A stretch of DNA of 64,000 nt. It comes from CAZSWR01 sp964610885. GTDB taxonomy: Bacteria; Bacteroidota; Ignavibacteria; Kapaibacteriales; UBA2268. Below the pieces are notes generated by a model. It worked only from the letters and a program-made list of their open reading frames with translations, was not told the DNA's origin and made no database searches. Numbering within the stretch: the first letter of the stretch is position 1; each line of letters opens with the position of its first letter. Positions 62,704-64,000 of this stretch are shown in pieces. The translations under genes and the position numbers were made by a program. Location of the stretch: positions 62,001-126,000 of the forward strand of contig CAZSWR010000001.1 in NCBI GenBank assembly GCA_964610885.1, read 5' to 3'.

Positions 62704-64000
62704 TTATTCTGGATTTTCCTCGCCGGTTGCTATGGGGAAGCGAACGACAAACCGCGTGCCGACGCCGCTTTCGCTTTGGACCTCGATCGTCCCGCCCATC
62801 ATTTCGGTAAACCTTTTGGCGAGCGAAAGGCCGAGGCCCGTACCCTCATAGTTACGGCCGATTCCTTCGCTCACTTGCCTGAATTCCTCGAACACATGGT
62901 GAATGTTTTCTTTCGATATTCCAATTCCTGTATCTTCCACTTTGACAGTTGCGAACCAGTTGCCAGAGATATATTCGCGTGTAAGATGCACGGAGATTTC
63001 CCCGGAATTTGTGAATTTTACGGCATTATTCAGTAAGTTATTTATGATCCCGATGAAAAACTTCTTATCAATTTTTGCTTCAATATTTCTGCTTTCAATT
63101 TTGCAGATAAGTGCAATACTTTTTTGCTGAGCCAAGGGATAGAATAGATTTACAACCTCCTCGATTGGTTCGGAGAGAGACACCACGGCGAGCTGCAAAT
63201 CGTATTTATTTGCTTCGATTCGGCTAATGTCCAAGATTTGATTTAAGGTGTCGAGCAATCGTTTCCCACTTTTGTGTATCACCATTGCAATTTCTTTTGA
63301 TTCTTTATCATTGGCCTCGTCGGCAAGAACTTGGGCAAACCCGAGGATGCCATTGAGCGGTGTTCGTATTTCGTGGCTCATGCTGGCCAGGAAGCTGGAT
63401 TTGGAGCGGCTGAGCTGCTCGGCGGATTCTTTTGCGGCAATTAGCTCGCGCTCAGTCTGTTTCCTAAGGCTAATATTCCTCATTATATATAAAGTGTTTG
63501 TATATAAATTCATTGAGACTGATCTCGAAATACTTGCACCCACTTCGATATAAGCTCCATTCATATCGACTATTATAAACTCTGTCGAGACTTGCCATTC
63601 GCTTGCACCATTGTATTGCCGCTCCAAATCAGCAATTGCAGCTGCTGATTCGGCCGGTAGGAAAGCATCGAAACGAATATCCGTATTGGTATTCTTATCG
63701 TTTTCGAGTTTTACCAACTTAAAAAAGCTCGGATTCGCATATTCAATAAAACCATTTTTGACGAATACAATTGCATCAAATGCACTATCGATTAAGTTAA
63801 AGTATTTTCCTCGCGTTTCTTGCATTTCTTTGATGGCCGATACTTCATTGGAAATATTCAGAAAGGATCCGCTCATCAGCTGTGGCGTATCGTTATCATT
63901 TTTCTTTATCAACGATAGGATGGCTTGGCAAATAAAGGTATCGCCATATTTTGTGGCGGCCATTAATTCACCGATCCATTGGTTATGAAGTTTCAGCAAA
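62704..64000 (-). CDS. PAS sensor histidine kinase (N-terminus cut by window edge)
   Basis: At least 431 residues are visible; the frame is open to the right edge, so the start is missing. The first 30 residues are the end of a PAS domain. A further PAS domain follows (about 65-180; YFNLIDSAFDAIVFVKNGFI), then HisKA with FLASMSHEIRTPLNGILGFA (catalytic His in SHEIRTP) and HATPase_c (NLLNNAVKFTNSGE, EDTGIGIS, EGTGLGLSLAKRFTEMMGG). The SHEIRTPLN form is typical of hybrid-type kinases, but the C-terminus ends right after the ATPase domain with no receiver. Neighbour of the multi-PAS kinase on the same strand. Confidence 0.92.
   Translation of the reverse strand, partial: LLKLHNQWIGELMAATKYGDTFICQAILSLIKKNDNDTPQLMSGSFLNISNEVSAIKEMQETRGKYFNLIDSAFDAIVFVKNGFIEYANPSFFKLVKLENDKNTNTDIRFDAFLPAESAAAIADLERQYNGASEWQVSTEFIIVDMNGAYIEVGASISRSVSMNLYTNTLYIMRNISLRKQTERELIAAKESAEQLSRSKSSFLASMSHEIRTPLNGILGFAQVLADEANDKESKEIAMVIHKSGKRLLDTLNQILDISRIEANKYDLQLAVVSLSEPIEEVVNLFYPLAQQKSIALICKIESRNIEAKIDKKFFIGIINNLLNNAVKFTNSGEISVHLTREYISGNWFATVKVEDTGIGISKENIHHVFEEFRQVSEGIGRNYEGTGLGLSLAKRFTEMMGGTIEVQSESGVGTRFVVRFPIATGEENPE

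Overview
The window reads as one chromosomal segment of a free-living member of Bacteroidota in the broad sense, most likely from the Chlorobi/Ignavibacteria/Kapabacteria side. Support: a type IX secretion (T9SS) C-terminal sorting domain, a GWxTD-family protein, an Oar-like TonB-dependent receptor, DUF3078, DUF1015 and DUF6580 proteins, and promoters of the Bacteroidota form TTTG-N19/20-TAnnTTTG (clearest before the tRNA-Cys and the LOG gene). The phylum is an inference from these families. No rRNA, phage, intact insertion sequence or CRISPR array was found.

Layout. 1-6.5 kb (minus): a poly-HAMP chemotaxis receptor cut by the left edge, an RluE-type pseudouridine synthase, uvrC and a LOG-family hydrolase. 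6.5-9.1 kb (plus): a mobile-looking repeat, a membrane metallophosphoesterase, tRNA-Cys and efp. 9.2-20.3 kb (plus): a 2175-residue T9SS-exported protein, then a translationally coupled run GWxTD protein - mtnA - metal-binding lipoprotein, then an AlbA_2/Schlafen regulator followed in the same frame by the tail of a lost nuclease. 20.3-24.1 kb (minus): exported beta-carbonic anhydrase, TrmH, DUF6580 membrane protein, a small protein and pyrC. 24.3-27.5 kb (plus): a large PEP/pyruvate-binding protein fused to a nucleotidyltransferase. 27.7-37.1 kb (minus): acyltransferase, VanZ-like protein, NAD(P)HX repair enzyme, and a heavy-metal RND efflux system with a small His-rich membrane protein upstream. 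37.4-44.4 kb: pyrB, DUF1015 protein, pyruvate kinase and an ABC-F ATPase. 44.5-50.9 kb: TonB-dependent receptor, YbaK, a receiver-PAS-histidine kinase hybrid and exonuclease III. 51.2-59.7 kb (minus): priA, a TlpA-like thioredoxin, DUF3078, ackA-pta and a cell-wall amidase. 60.1-64 kb (minus): two PAS histidine kinases, the second cut by the right edge.

Most genes are housekeeping: pyrimidine synthesis, acetate/ATP metabolism, DNA repair and restart, RNA modification, metabolite repair. Around them sit sensory proteins (one receptor, three kinases), envelope proteins and metal handling. The points that most merit follow-up are the PEP/pyruvate-binding-nucleotidyltransferase fusion with no phosphohistidine domain, the AlbA_2 gene followed in frame by a nuclease remnant, EF-P with Asn at the normally modified loop position, and several dispersed palindromic intergenic repeats, including a three-copy MITE-like family and a 199-bp element with perfect 27-bp inverted ends. 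I did not find a clear multi-gene undescribed system such as a defence island.
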